Assembly (NCBI GenBank): GCA_050259235.1
Contig: JBLNAG010000002.1
Coordinates: 248,001-312,000 of the forward strand
Length of the DNA: 64,000 nt
Source of the DNA: UBA5364 sp050259235
GTDB taxonomy: Bacteria; Bacillota_I; Bacilli_A; RF39; UBA660
Direction of reading: 5' to 3'
A program made the position numbers and the translations under genes. The notes below the pieces were generated by a model that worked only from the letters and a program-made list of their open reading frames with translations, searched no databases and had not been told where the DNA came from. This document shows positions 8,708 to 15,483 of this stretch, in pieces (the stretch's first letter is position 1; every line of letters starts with the position of its first letter).

Positions 8708-10058
8708 CTATCTGAACATTAGTATAATAATGATTTATAATGTCTTGGTAGCTATAACCAGAGTTTGCCATTCCATTAGCACCATATTGACTCATTCCTA
8801 CTCCGTGCCCATATCCCCTAGTAGTAATATTGAGAACTCCATTAATTACTTCAAAATCAAAATCACGAGATCTTAACCCCAATTTTTTATATAAATCCAA
8901 CCCACTATATATATTCCCATCAATCTCAATTTTATTAATTCTATTACTACTACTTCTTTCCAATACTTCAATAACTGAATCACTAGTTATATTAATTCCC
9001 ATGACATTTAATATTTCAGCGTCTGTTTTTTGTACAGTTCTTAAATATGTACTGGCATTTAGATCCCAATGACTATCCACACTCTTTAAATATGGTATAT
9101 TATATCCCCATACATAAACAGCATCTTCAGTATATCCATTACTAGTTGAATGATAAACTGCATCAATATAATTTCCATAATAAGTTATATATTGTCCTTT
9201 AGTAGAATCAACAGCACTTTTTATCTTATTATAATAAGTACTATAACTACCACCCCACATTGCTTGCAACTGAGTATTATCTTTATATACTTGAGTAGCT
9301 TCCGTATCAGTTAATGTTTTTCCTTGACTAATTCTTTTAAGTGTATAAGTTCTAGCCACTACAGCTTGAGCTTTCAACGCTTCTATATTAAAACTAGCAG
9401 GCATTTCTCCACCAACAACACCAATTAGATATTCTTCCAGTTCAATTTGTGAAATTATACCACTTGATCTAACTACCGTGACCATTGTTCCTGCTGGGGC
9501 TGTAGGCTCTTGAACGACAGGTTCCTGAACAACTGGTGCTTGAACAGTAGGGGCTTGAACGACAGGTTCCTGAACAACTGGTGCTTGAACAGTAGGGGCT
9601 TGAACAACTGGTTCTTCTTTTTTAGGTGCACTGACAGTAGGTGGAGCTATAGTTTTAGGCTGTTCCTTAACTGTAACTTCTTCTTTAATAGGTTCTTCAG
9701 TTATTACTTCATTACCTTTTTCTTCACTCACCGTAGGAATTTCTTCTACATTCGTTTCATCTTTATCTACTACTTCTTCACCGATAATTTGTGAGGATAA
9801 TTTATTATTATTAAACATCCCATTAGTACTAGTATTAGGACTAGTGCTTAGTAATACCATAACTAATATACCACCAACTACCAAGGCTACTTTTGTACCA
9901 TTAAAACTTATTTTCATGTCCTTTATATATTTTTTTATTTTATCATGCAAACTCGTTTCATTGCGGTTATTTAAAACTGCAAATTCATATTTATCATCCA
10001 CAAACAGATATAAAATTTGTTCCTCTTCAACATTCTTAATTTCGTATCTATAAAACAT
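8697..10058 (-). CDS. spoIID: Stage II sporulation protein D (SpoIID), engulfment lytic transglycosylase
   Basis: The start is taken at ATG 10056-10058, three bases behind GGTGAT; an ATG 12 bases further up only supplies that ribosome site. The 453-residue product has a 45-residue cytoplasmic N-terminus, one membrane helix (VALVVGGILVMVLL) and a long Pro/Glu/Val-rich linker. The SpoIID domain starts near residue 190. Catalytic-region motif: LIGVVGGEMPASF, followed by EALKAQAVVARTY; the C-terminus has GYGHGVGMSQYGANGMA. In B. subtilis SpoIID (about 340 residues) cuts septal peptidoglycan during engulfment. This one is longer only because of the linker, which contains a 45-base tandem repeat. 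Its genomic neighbours here are not other spoII genes. Confidence 0.9.
   Translation of the reverse strand: MFYRYEIKNVEEEQILYLFVDDKYEFAVLNNRNETSLHDKIKKYIKDMKISFNGTKVALVVGGILVMVLLSTSPNTSTNGMFNNNKLSSQIIGEEVVDKDETNVEEIPTVSEEKGNEVITEEPIKEEVTVKEQPKTIAPPTVSAPKKEEPVVQAPTVQAPVVQEPVVQAPTVQAPVVQEPVVQEPTAPAGTMVTVVRSSGIISQIELEEYLIGVVGGEMPASFNIEALKAQAVVARTYTLKRISQGKTLTDTEATQVYKDNTQLQAMWGGSYSTYYNKIKSAVDSTKGQYITYYGNYIDAVYHSTSNGYTEDAVYVWGYNIPYLKSVDSHWDLNASTYLRTVQKTDAEILNVMGINITSDSVIEVLERSSSNRINKIEIDGNIYSGLDLYKKLGLRSRDFDFEVINGVLNITTRGYGHGVGMSQYGANGMANSGYSYQDIINHYYTNVQIASK
9509..9598 (-). repeat. 45-base perfect tandem repeat in the SpoIID linker
   Basis: Two identical 45-base units (9509-9553 and 9554-9598) and the start of a third encode Pro/Val/Gln repeats of the type VVQEPVVQAPTVQAP. 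Being in frame and exact, copy number could change by slippage. Confidence 0.9.
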
Positions 10059-10105
10059 GTTATCACCCATTTTTAGTATTGTTCAAATGGGTAAATAAAT
10101 ACAAA

Positions 10106-10134
10106 TAAAAAAAACAAGGAATATACCTTGTTTT
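10106..10134 (-). terminator. Rho-independent terminator
   Basis: AAACAAGG / CCTTGTTT around a short loop, followed on the minus strand by eight T; closes the gene at 10138. Confidence 0.85.
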
Positions 10135-10137
10135 CAA

Positions 10138-10491
10138 TTACTTTTTAGGTGTTTCTTTTTTTCTATTAATAAAAAACATTGTACCACCAACAATTACAAC
10201 ATTAGCAATTGCTGTATATAAATTAATCTTCTTATAATAATCATTATTCTTTTCAGTTAATAAATATCTGTCATAAGCATCACGGCATGAATTTTGATCA
10301 TAGCCACCATCAGCATCTTTTAAATAACCACAATTTTCTAATTCATATTCATTATAAGTATATTGAGGTGCTTTAACAAGGAGATCAATTATATTATTAC
10401 ATGTAAATACTAAAGCTCCTAATAGCCATATTAATAATACAGCATTAGTTATTTTAAATATAATTTCTTTATCTTTACTGAATAAAATCAT
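10138..10491 (-). CDS. Small membrane protein, unknown
   Basis: Not recognised. I chose ATG 10489-10491 because it sits three bases after AGGAGGTGAT, the spacing seen across this window; the ATG just before it is an alternative. The 117-residue product has two membrane segments, near residues 15-38 (NAVLLIWLLGALVFTCNNIIDLL) and 90-108 (TAIANVVIVGGTMFFI). Between them is a loop of about 50 residues with two Cys (CGYLKDADGG...SCRDAY) that could form a disulfide outside the cell. It has its own terminator. Confidence 0.7.
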   Translation of the reverse strand: MILFSKDKEIIFKITNAVLLIWLLGALVFTCNNIIDLLVKAPQYTYNEYELENCGYLKDADGGYDQNSCRDAYDRYLLTEKNNDYYKKINLYTAIANVVIVGGTMFFINRKKETPKK

Positions 10492-10609
10492 CATATCACC
10501 TCCTATCATATAATTACCTTTATTATACATTAGTAATATACAAAATACAAATAATAATTATTCTTAATTATAATTAAAAATTATTGAGCATAATAATAAG
10601 GGTGATAAT

Positions 10610-11389
10610 ATGAATATTTTAATAACAGGCGCAAGAGGTGGAATTGGATATGCTAGTGCTTTAGAATTATTAGATAGAGGTCATTTTGTATATCTAACAG
10701 TTGCAAATGAAGAACAGCTAGCTTCAATTAAGCAAGATGAAAAGTTAAGCGGTAAAAATGTTGAATTTTTAAAATTAGATATAACTAACGAAGAAGATAG
10801 AAATAAAGTAAGTAATTTAGATATTGATGTTTTAATTAATAATGCTGCGACTAATTATGGAGGTTCTATAGTTGAAGCTGATATTGAAAGAGTAAGAGAA
10901 AATTACGAAGTTAATATTTTTGGCACTATTTCTTTAACTAAAATCTTTCTTCAAAAAATGATTAAAAATAACAAAGGTCGTGTTCTTATGTTTTCTTCAA
11001 TAGCAGCTGAAATGCCCATCGAATGGATGGGCATATATTCCTCTACGAAAGCAGCCACCAAAAACTTAGCTATTGTTCTTAGCAAGGAATTAAAACAGTT
11101 ACACTCTAATGTTAAAGTTATAATTATTGAACCAGGTTTATATCATACTGGATTTAATCAAGTAATGCTTGAAAATAAGTATGATAATGAAGATTCAATA
11201 TTTAAAGATATTAGAGAAGACATCCGTGTAAGGGAAGAATTGATTTTCACTGCTCTAGAACAACATGATTTAAAAAGTATTGTTGATCAAGTAGTATATG
11301 CAGTTGAAGATGAAAATCCAAAAGATATATATAAAGCTCCATTTAGTCATACTATTATGGAAAAAATATATGGGATTATAAAAAAATGA
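10610..11389 (+). CDS. Short-chain dehydrogenase/reductase (SDR)
   Basis: A 259-residue classical SDR. The NAD(P)-binding motif TGARGGIG is at residues 6-13, NNAA near 77, the catalytic Ser in FSSIAAE near 130 and the YxxxK pair in YSSTK near 143. The C-terminal substrate loop is not diagnostic, so the substrate is unknown. Starts three bases behind GGTGAT and ends in TGA, which shows TGA is a stop codon in this genome. Single gene between two terminators. Confidence 0.9.
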   Translation: MNILITGARGGIGYASALELLDRGHFVYLTVANEEQLASIKQDEKLSGKNVEFLKLDITNEEDRNKVSNLDIDVLINNAATNYGGSIVEADIERVRENYEVNIFGTISLTKIFLQKMIKNNKGRVLMFSSIAAEMPIEWMGIYSSTKAATKNLAIVLSKELKQLHSNVKVIIIEPGLYHTGFNQVMLENKYDNEDSIFKDIREDIRVREELIFTALEQHDLKSIVDQVVYAVEDENPKDIYKAPFSHTIMEKIYGIIKK

Positions 11390-11413
11390 GAACTATAAAA
11401 ATTCTCGTTTTTT
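11386..11413 (+). terminator. Terminator of the SDR gene
   Basis: GAGAA / TTCTC hairpin starting in the stop codon, followed by seven T. Confidence 0.75.
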
Positions 11414-12038
11414 TAAATTATATCAGATATCATTAATCATATTCTTTTCATTAACTAATAATTTAATTCTTTAGATTGTAAATCTGTTATAAAGACACAA
11501 TTATACTCTTTTTCTTTAATTATATATCATTTTCTTTACTTTATTATAAGGAATAGTCTTCTATCGCACTTCATTTTTCAAGATAAAAAAGTAACATAAT
11601 CCAAAATTATACCTATACATTTTATATACTGACAGTTCTAGCATGTTAAACCTTAATATTATTCTTAATTTCTATTCTTTTTAATACTTCTATATTAGCC
11701 TCTTTTTTTTTCAAACTTCATCTTATTATACAAGATATAAAGTTATCTGCATATACAATCTTTTTTTTTAAACATAAAATACTATGAAAAAAGGAAGAAA
11801 ATAATATATCAGTACTAATAATAGAAATAGATGCACACTCAAAATCAAAAGATCAAACCATAACCGATCTAATGAAAATGTAGTTTTAGAGCAAAAAACT
11901 TTATCACAAATCATCAAACCAGAAGGGGTAAAATTTAATAAACTAGTAGAATGTTAAAATTTAATCCCACAAACTTATCTTTTTATTAATAATAATTCAT
12001 ATTCAATAATAACTCTATAAATAAAAAGGAGGGATACT
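11414..12038. other. 625-base AT-rich gap without a supported gene
   Basis: No frame with a start, ribosome site and recognisable product. A run of about 44 codons near 11820-11956 lacks a start codon and resembles nothing I know; it may be the relic of a lost gene. Confidence 0.5.
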
Positions 12039-12128
12039 ATGCAAGGAACTGGATATGGAAGTGGCTATGCTATCGTTCTTGTTCTATTCATTCTTTTAGT
12101 AATTATAACATGCGGTAGATATTGCTAA
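12039..12128 (+). CDS. YjcZ-family sporulation micro-protein (29 residues)
   Basis: ATG 12039 sits behind AAGGAGGGATACT. The product MQGTGYGSGYAIVLVLFILL continues VIITCGRYC. It has a Gly/Tyr-rich head, one hydrophobic segment and a short Cys-containing tail, the plan of YjcZ/sporulation-specific small membrane proteins of Bacillus. A strong terminator follows directly. Probably made in the mother cell or forespore; the exact function of this family is unknown. Confidence 0.85.
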   Translation: MQGTGYGSGYAIVLVLFILLVIITCGRYC

Positions 12129-12134
12129 AGGAAA

Positions 12135-12158
12135 AGAAAGCTTCTGCTTTCTTTTTTT
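12135..12158 (+). terminator. Terminator of the YjcZ-like gene
   Basis: AGAAAGC, loop TTCT, GCTTTCT and a run of T. Confidence 0.88.
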
Positions 12159-12163
12159 GTAAT

Positions 12164-12204
12164 TTGACAACCACAATGTATATTAGTATAATCATTGTGG
12201 TTGT
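12164..12204 (+). promoter_or_regulatory. Consensus sigma-A promoter straddled by a 12-base inverted repeat (putative operator)
   Basis: TTGACA (12164-12169), 17 bases, TATAAT (12187-12192). The perfect repeat ACAACCACAATG (12167-12178) / CATTGTGGTTGT (12193-12204) flanks the -10 box with 14 bases between the arms. The predicted start of transcription is near 12199, inside the right arm, so this is more likely a repressor operator than an RNA hairpin. Confidence 0.75.
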
Positions 12205-12218
12205 TTCAAGGAGAAGAT

Positions 12219-12713
12219 ATGATGAAAAAAAATATCAAAGATAGTAACTATTTAGAAATAGTTGATCATATATTAAATGATTATACCTTTAGTAAACTTA
12301 ATGGATTTCCCCATCATGGGACTACCCGCTTAAAACATTTACTACGTGTTTCTTATTATTCTTATAAGATTGCCAAAATGTTAAATTTAGATTATAAATC
12401 TTCCGCAATCTCAGGCCTATTACATGACTTTTACATTGGAGAAGAAGATAAAAAAGAATATTGGAAGTTTCAAAGAATTCATCCTATGATTGCTTCAGAA
12501 AATTCTACCATTCATTTTAAGGTCTCGTTAAAAGAAAAAAATATTATTGAAACTCATATGTTTCCATTTACTAAACCATCAAGATATATTGAAGGATGGA
12601 TAGTTAGTTTTGTTGATAAAACAATAGGAGCATATGAATATAGTGTTCATTTTAAAAATATTGTTTATGTCAAAAGTAAATCTTTTATTAAAAGATTAAA
12701 GACAATTAGATAA
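12219..12713 (+). CDS. HD-domain phosphohydrolase-like protein
   Basis: The start ATG 12219 follows AAGGAG and lies downstream of the predicted transcription start, which excludes an upstream TTG at 12195. The 164-residue product carries the metal-binding pattern of the HD superfamily. A first His lies in the RLKHLLRVS region near residue 37, the His-Asp doublet in GLLHDF near 69, ETHMFP near 110 and a final Asp in SFVDKT near 131. Such proteins hydrolyse phosphate esters of nucleotides or second messengers; the substrate is not evident. It is transcribed alone from the promoter-plus-operator upstream. Confidence 0.75.
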   Translation: MMKKNIKDSNYLEIVDHILNDYTFSKLNGFPHHGTTRLKHLLRVSYYSYKIAKMLNLDYKSSAISGLLHDFYIGEEDKKEYWKFQRIHPMIASENSTIHFKVSLKEKNIIETHMFPFTKPSRYIEGWIVSFVDKTIGAYEYSVHFKNIVYVKSKSFIKRLKTIR

Positions 12714-12715
12714 TT

Positions 12716-12740
12716 AAAAAGGTCACAAACTGTGACTTTT
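12716..12740. terminator. Bidirectional terminator
   Basis: GTCACA, loop AAC, TGTGAC with A-run before and T-run after; serves the HD gene (+) and the coat gene at 12742 (-). Confidence 0.85.
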
Positions 12741-12741
12741 T

Positions 12742-13035
12742 TTATTCTCCATTAATAAATTTTTCTGCTTCTTCAATATCTAAATTAATTTGTTTTTTTA
12801 TATTAGTAGGAAAGTAATACCCTTTTTCAATCATAAAATCAGTTAACTTTTTATGTGTTTCAATAGCAGTATTCAAATGCTTATGTAGTATCTCTCTAAC
12901 TCCTAAAGAACTTACTTCACATAGAGCACTGGCATACATCTTTATTCCCGACTTAATCATTGCCAAAGTATCTTCCGCTACAATTTTCTCAGTCATATCA
13001 CCAAAACCAGCCATATTTTGTATTATACTAGCCAT
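12742..13035 (-). CDS. CotF-family spore coat protein
   Basis: A 97-residue protein dominated by a single Coat F domain: DMTEKIVAEDTLAMIKSGIK followed by ASALCEVSSLGVREILHKHL and a C-terminal EKGYYFPTN. The domain is a ferritin-like helical bundle found in coat proteins of Bacillus and Clostridium. It starts behind AGAGGAATTTATATG and is 14 bases downstream of a second coat-like gene, so the two form an operon. Length fits the short, single-domain members rather than the 160-residue B. subtilis CotF. Confidence 0.87.
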   Translation of the reverse strand: MASIIQNMAGFGDMTEKIVAEDTLAMIKSGIKMYASALCEVSSLGVREILHKHLNTAIETHKKLTDFMIEKGYYFPTNIKKQINLDIEEAEKFINGE

Positions 13036-13049
13036 ATAAATTCCTCTTT

Positions 13050-13262
13050 CTATTGATCTAAAAGTGAAGATGTTTTAATTAGATTCTTTAATTCTTTTAG
13101 ACTTTCTTTAGTATTTTCATAATCTTTTTCCAATATATTTTTAAGGTCTTCATCTTTAACTAAAGATTTTAAAGTTGATGCTTTAATCCCACATAAAACC
13201 TTAAACATCATAATTTCATGAATATCTAAACTTTCTCTCGGAGTAATTCCATTCTTATCCAT
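13050..13262 (-). CDS. Short spore-coat-associated helical protein
   Basis: A 70-residue protein, first gene of the two-gene coat operon, starting behind GGGAGGATAGTTCTATG. The sequence opens ITPRESLDIHEIMMFKVLCG and continues into a Lys/Glu-rich amphipathic helix (residues 35-65). This plan matches short proteins that usually sit just upstream of CotF-type genes in spore formers. It has no signal peptide, so it is made in the mother cell and deposited on the coat, if the family assignment is right. Confidence 0.7.
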   Translation of the reverse strand: MDKNGITPRESLDIHEIMMFKVLCGIKASTLKSLVKDEDLKNILEKDYENTKESLKELKNLIKTSSLLDQ

Positions 13263-13321
13263 AGAACTATCCTCCCTTCATATTTATTATTTAATTTATT
13301 GCCAAAATTATTCATAATAAC

Positions 13322-13346
13322 AAAAAAATCTAACCAAGTTAGATTA
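13322..13346 (-). terminator. Rho-independent terminator
   Basis: AATCTAAC, loop TTG, GTTAGATT then seven T on the minus strand; closes the broken DUF3795 gene. Confidence 0.85.
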
Positions 13347-13655
13347 TTTCACTATTACAATTCACACAACTTTCTTTATGTACACAAATAAGACTTCCAC
13401 ACTCTTTACAAGTCCAACGCTTGCTTTCATTTAGTAAAAACCAATCAATTCCGTTATGTTCAATATTTTTTAAATTTTCTATCATACTTATTCTATATTT
13501 TTTATCATGTCACAATTAGCAATAATACGCCTTAAACAGTAATTAGGTTTCTTTATATCATTGCTTCGGCATCCCAAACATTTATTTTTGTCACGAAAAC
13601 TCGCATAACACAACTGACAATTCATTCCACACTGTGCGATCATGCTTTTTTTCAT
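13339..13655 (-). pseudogene. DUF3795 Cys-rich protein broken by an internal deletion
   Basis: Two adjacent frames together give the ends of one DUF3795-type zinc/Fe-S-cluster-like protein. The first (13488-13655, 55 residues) has the N-terminal pattern MIAQCGMNCQLC and KCLGCRS, then stops at IKNIE. The second (13339-13485, 48 residues, shifted frame) has the C-terminal pattern MIENLKNIEHNGIDWF, WTCKECG and CVHKESC. From memory of the family, the middle section (Cys-rich segment and the RYRTKYGMS-like stretch, about 35-40 residues) is missing at the junction. The terminator and ribosome site remain. Two separate small proteins cannot be excluded. Confidence 0.75.
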
Positions 13656-13731
13656 ATCACCATCAAGTATATTATAGCAAAAATTTCAATTAAATATAAT
13701 AAAAATGTGATAAGATATAAGTGGTGATAAT

Positions 13732-14442
13732 ATGAATAAAAATATTAAATTATTAATTGTTGTATTTACTTTGTCTCTATTTCTTTTTGGTTGTTCCAAT
13801 AAAAATAGTGATGACACAACTAAAAATAAACAAGATGATGAAAAAGTAATAAATAAGGAAAGTCCAGTATACCCTGGATATACTGATGATAATCCGATAA
13901 AAATTGGATTTTACGATTATGCCGATCATGGACGTAATTTATTAACAGAATATACTGCTCCTTGGATATTAAGAAAGGATATTGCCTGGTTGCAAGTATT
14001 TCCAACTAATAATGAAGTAATAAGTAATAATTATACACAATATGTTTGGAAAGAATATTGGGATAAATATAGTAACATTGATAATTATAAAATAGGTTAT
14101 TTCATTAAATTTCAGTTGACTAATGGTGATATAGTTGAACAAATGATTTTAAAACCAAGTGATGGTATGAAAATTAGTGACTATCTTCTTCTTTATTTGT
14201 ATGATGATATTCATCAACCAATAGGAGCCTGGTATCGTCACCTAGAAGATAACGAAGTAAAAGATGATACACTATTTACCAGTATCAAAATCTACGCTTA
14301 TGAACTCGGTAAACTAGATGAAATTGTCTCTCCTATTGAATTAATGGTATTTACTTATGATGGTAATGGTGATTTAGATTATAAAACTAATATGTATTTA
14401 GGAAATAGCAGCTATACAATTAGAATAAATAAAGGTAACTAA
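13732..14442 (+). CDS. Lipoprotein of unknown function
   Basis: A 236-residue secreted lipoprotein. The signal peptide ends in FLFGC, with Cys21 predicted to be lipidated. A Lys/Asp-rich linker follows to residue 45. The rest is a soluble, Tyr/Trp-rich domain with beta-like alternation (KIGFYDYADHGRNLLTEY, GYFIKFQLTNGDIVEQMILK). I do not recognise the domain. Starts three bases behind GGTGAT; a terminator follows. Single gene. Confidence 0.8.
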   Translation: MNKNIKLLIVVFTLSLFLFGCSNKNSDDTTKNKQDDEKVINKESPVYPGYTDDNPIKIGFYDYADHGRNLLTEYTAPWILRKDIAWLQVFPTNNEVISNNYTQYVWKEYWDKYSNIDNYKIGYFIKFQLTNGDIVEQMILKPSDGMKISDYLLLYLYDDIHQPIGAWYRHLEDNEVKDDTLFTSIKIYAYELGKLDEIVSPIELMVFTYDGNGDLDYKTNMYLGNSSYTIRINKGN

Positions 14443-14467
14443 AAAAGAACTTAATGTTCTTTTTTTT
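14441..14467 (+). terminator. Terminator of the lipoprotein gene
   Basis: AAAAGAAC, loop TTAAT, GTTCTTTT and further T. Confidence 0.8.
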
Positions 14468-14490
14468 GTTATATTAATTATAAAGTCTAT

Positions 14491-15483
14491 TTAATCAATT
14501 GTAATTTTAGTATTATCAAATTTATATTCAATAGGATAAATAAACGTTTTTGTTCTTATAAGATCACTTAAACTAATATCTAGTATTCTTTCAAAGGTAG
14601 GAGAAGTATTAACTAATACCATTTGTGCTTTAACCTCTCTTAAAAACTGTGAAGCATTATCAGCATTATCTGTAAATATGGCTGCTCCAAATCTAGCACC
14701 ATTATAATTTATTTGGCTAATAGCTTCATCGATATCATTGACAATAATACCATCTAACATTTTGATCTTTTCATTAACATATAAATTAATATTTTTATCT
14801 AATATCTTTTTAATAAAATCCATATGTTGTTCTGATTCAACATATATATCAAAATATTCATAACCACTTGTAATAGATTTATTGTAGCTGTTTTTTAATA
14901 CATCTAATTGTAAATCATGACTACCAATTGCTATTACTAAATCAACATTAGCGTAATTCATTAATAATTCTTTACCATCATTAGATATAAATTGTTGAAT
15001 TTGATATTTAGATAGTCCATTTTTTTCTAATGCTTTTTGAATAAAATCCATTAATAATTTATTTATTCCAAGCATGAAACCATCATAATTAAATATAACT
15101 GTATTATTAGCTAATATACTTTTCAAAGTCATTTCAATTAATACATATGGATTACCATCAAAAACAATAACTGTATTTCCTACACTATCTATTTGTTTGC
15201 CATATATTATCTTCTTTTGATCATCTTTTTCAGAACTAATTACTCTTCCATATATTAATTCTTCTTTTTTAATATCATTGAAGATTCTATCAAATACTTT
15301 AAAATTCACTTTAAAACCATTATCATTTCTAATATCAACTATATTAGCTTGTTCAATTAAATCTTCATTTTGATTGATAAATTCTTTTATAGAATTAATA
15401 GTGTCTAATATCTTTACATCACTAGCGTTTGATCTAGAAGTAATCATTCTAAATATAACCCCTTTTAAACTATCTTGATGCAT
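14491..15483 (-). CDS. ALDH-fold (ProA-like) protein, probably non-catalytic
   Basis: A 330-residue cytoplasmic protein with the layout of a shortened aldehyde-dehydrogenase fold. NTVIVFDGNPYVLIEMTLKS near residue 100 and NTVIFNYDGFMLGINKLL recall the NAD-binding half of glutamate-5-semialdehyde dehydrogenase. GARFGAAIFTDNADNASQFL near 265 is typical of the C-terminal ALDH region. The Cys-containing catalytic block cannot be found, so I infer loss of dehydrogenase activity. It starts at ATG 15481-15483 behind GAGGTG, overlapping the last 14 bases of the giant gene upstream; the two are surely co-transcribed. Confidence 0.6.
   Translation of the reverse strand: MHQDSLKGVIFRMITSRSNASDVKILDTINSIKEFINQNEDLIEQANIVDIRNDNGFKVNFKVFDRIFNDIKKEELIYGRVISSEKDDQKKIIYGKQIDSVGNTVIVFDGNPYVLIEMTLKSILANNTVIFNYDGFMLGINKLLMDFIQKALEKNGLSKYQIQQFISNDGKELLMNYANVDLVIAIGSHDLQLDVLKNSYNKSITSGYEYFDIYVESEQHMDFIKKILDKNINLYVNEKIKMLDGIIVNDIDEAISQINYNGARFGAAIFTDNADNASQFLREVKAQMVLVNTSPTFERILDISLSDLIRTKTFIYPIEYKFDNTKITID

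Noticed and set aside
9481..9620. CRISPR-like short repeats
   Set aside because: The repeat is tandem without spacers and in frame inside spoIID. No CRISPR array or cas gene was seen anywhere in the window.
9510..9794. Plus-strand frame with repeated Asn/Arg/Leu units opposite SpoIID
   Set aside because: It is the reverse complement of the 45-base tandem repeat, not a gene.
11387..11389. Mollicute-type code with TGA as tryptophan
   Set aside because: TGA ends the SDR gene just before its terminator and is used in several ATGA overlaps; Trp is encoded by TGG throughout.
11820..11956. Plus-strand open stretch of about 44 codons before the YjcZ-like gene
   Set aside because: No start codon, no ribosome site and no recognisable product.
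12195..12218. TTG start giving a longer HD-domain protein
   Set aside because: It lies upstream of the start of transcription predicted from the consensus promoter; ATG 12219 has a proper ribosome site.
14491..15483. Functional glutamate-5-semialdehyde dehydrogenase (proA)
   Set aside because: Overall fold similarity only; the catalytic Cys block is not found and the length is about 80 residues short.
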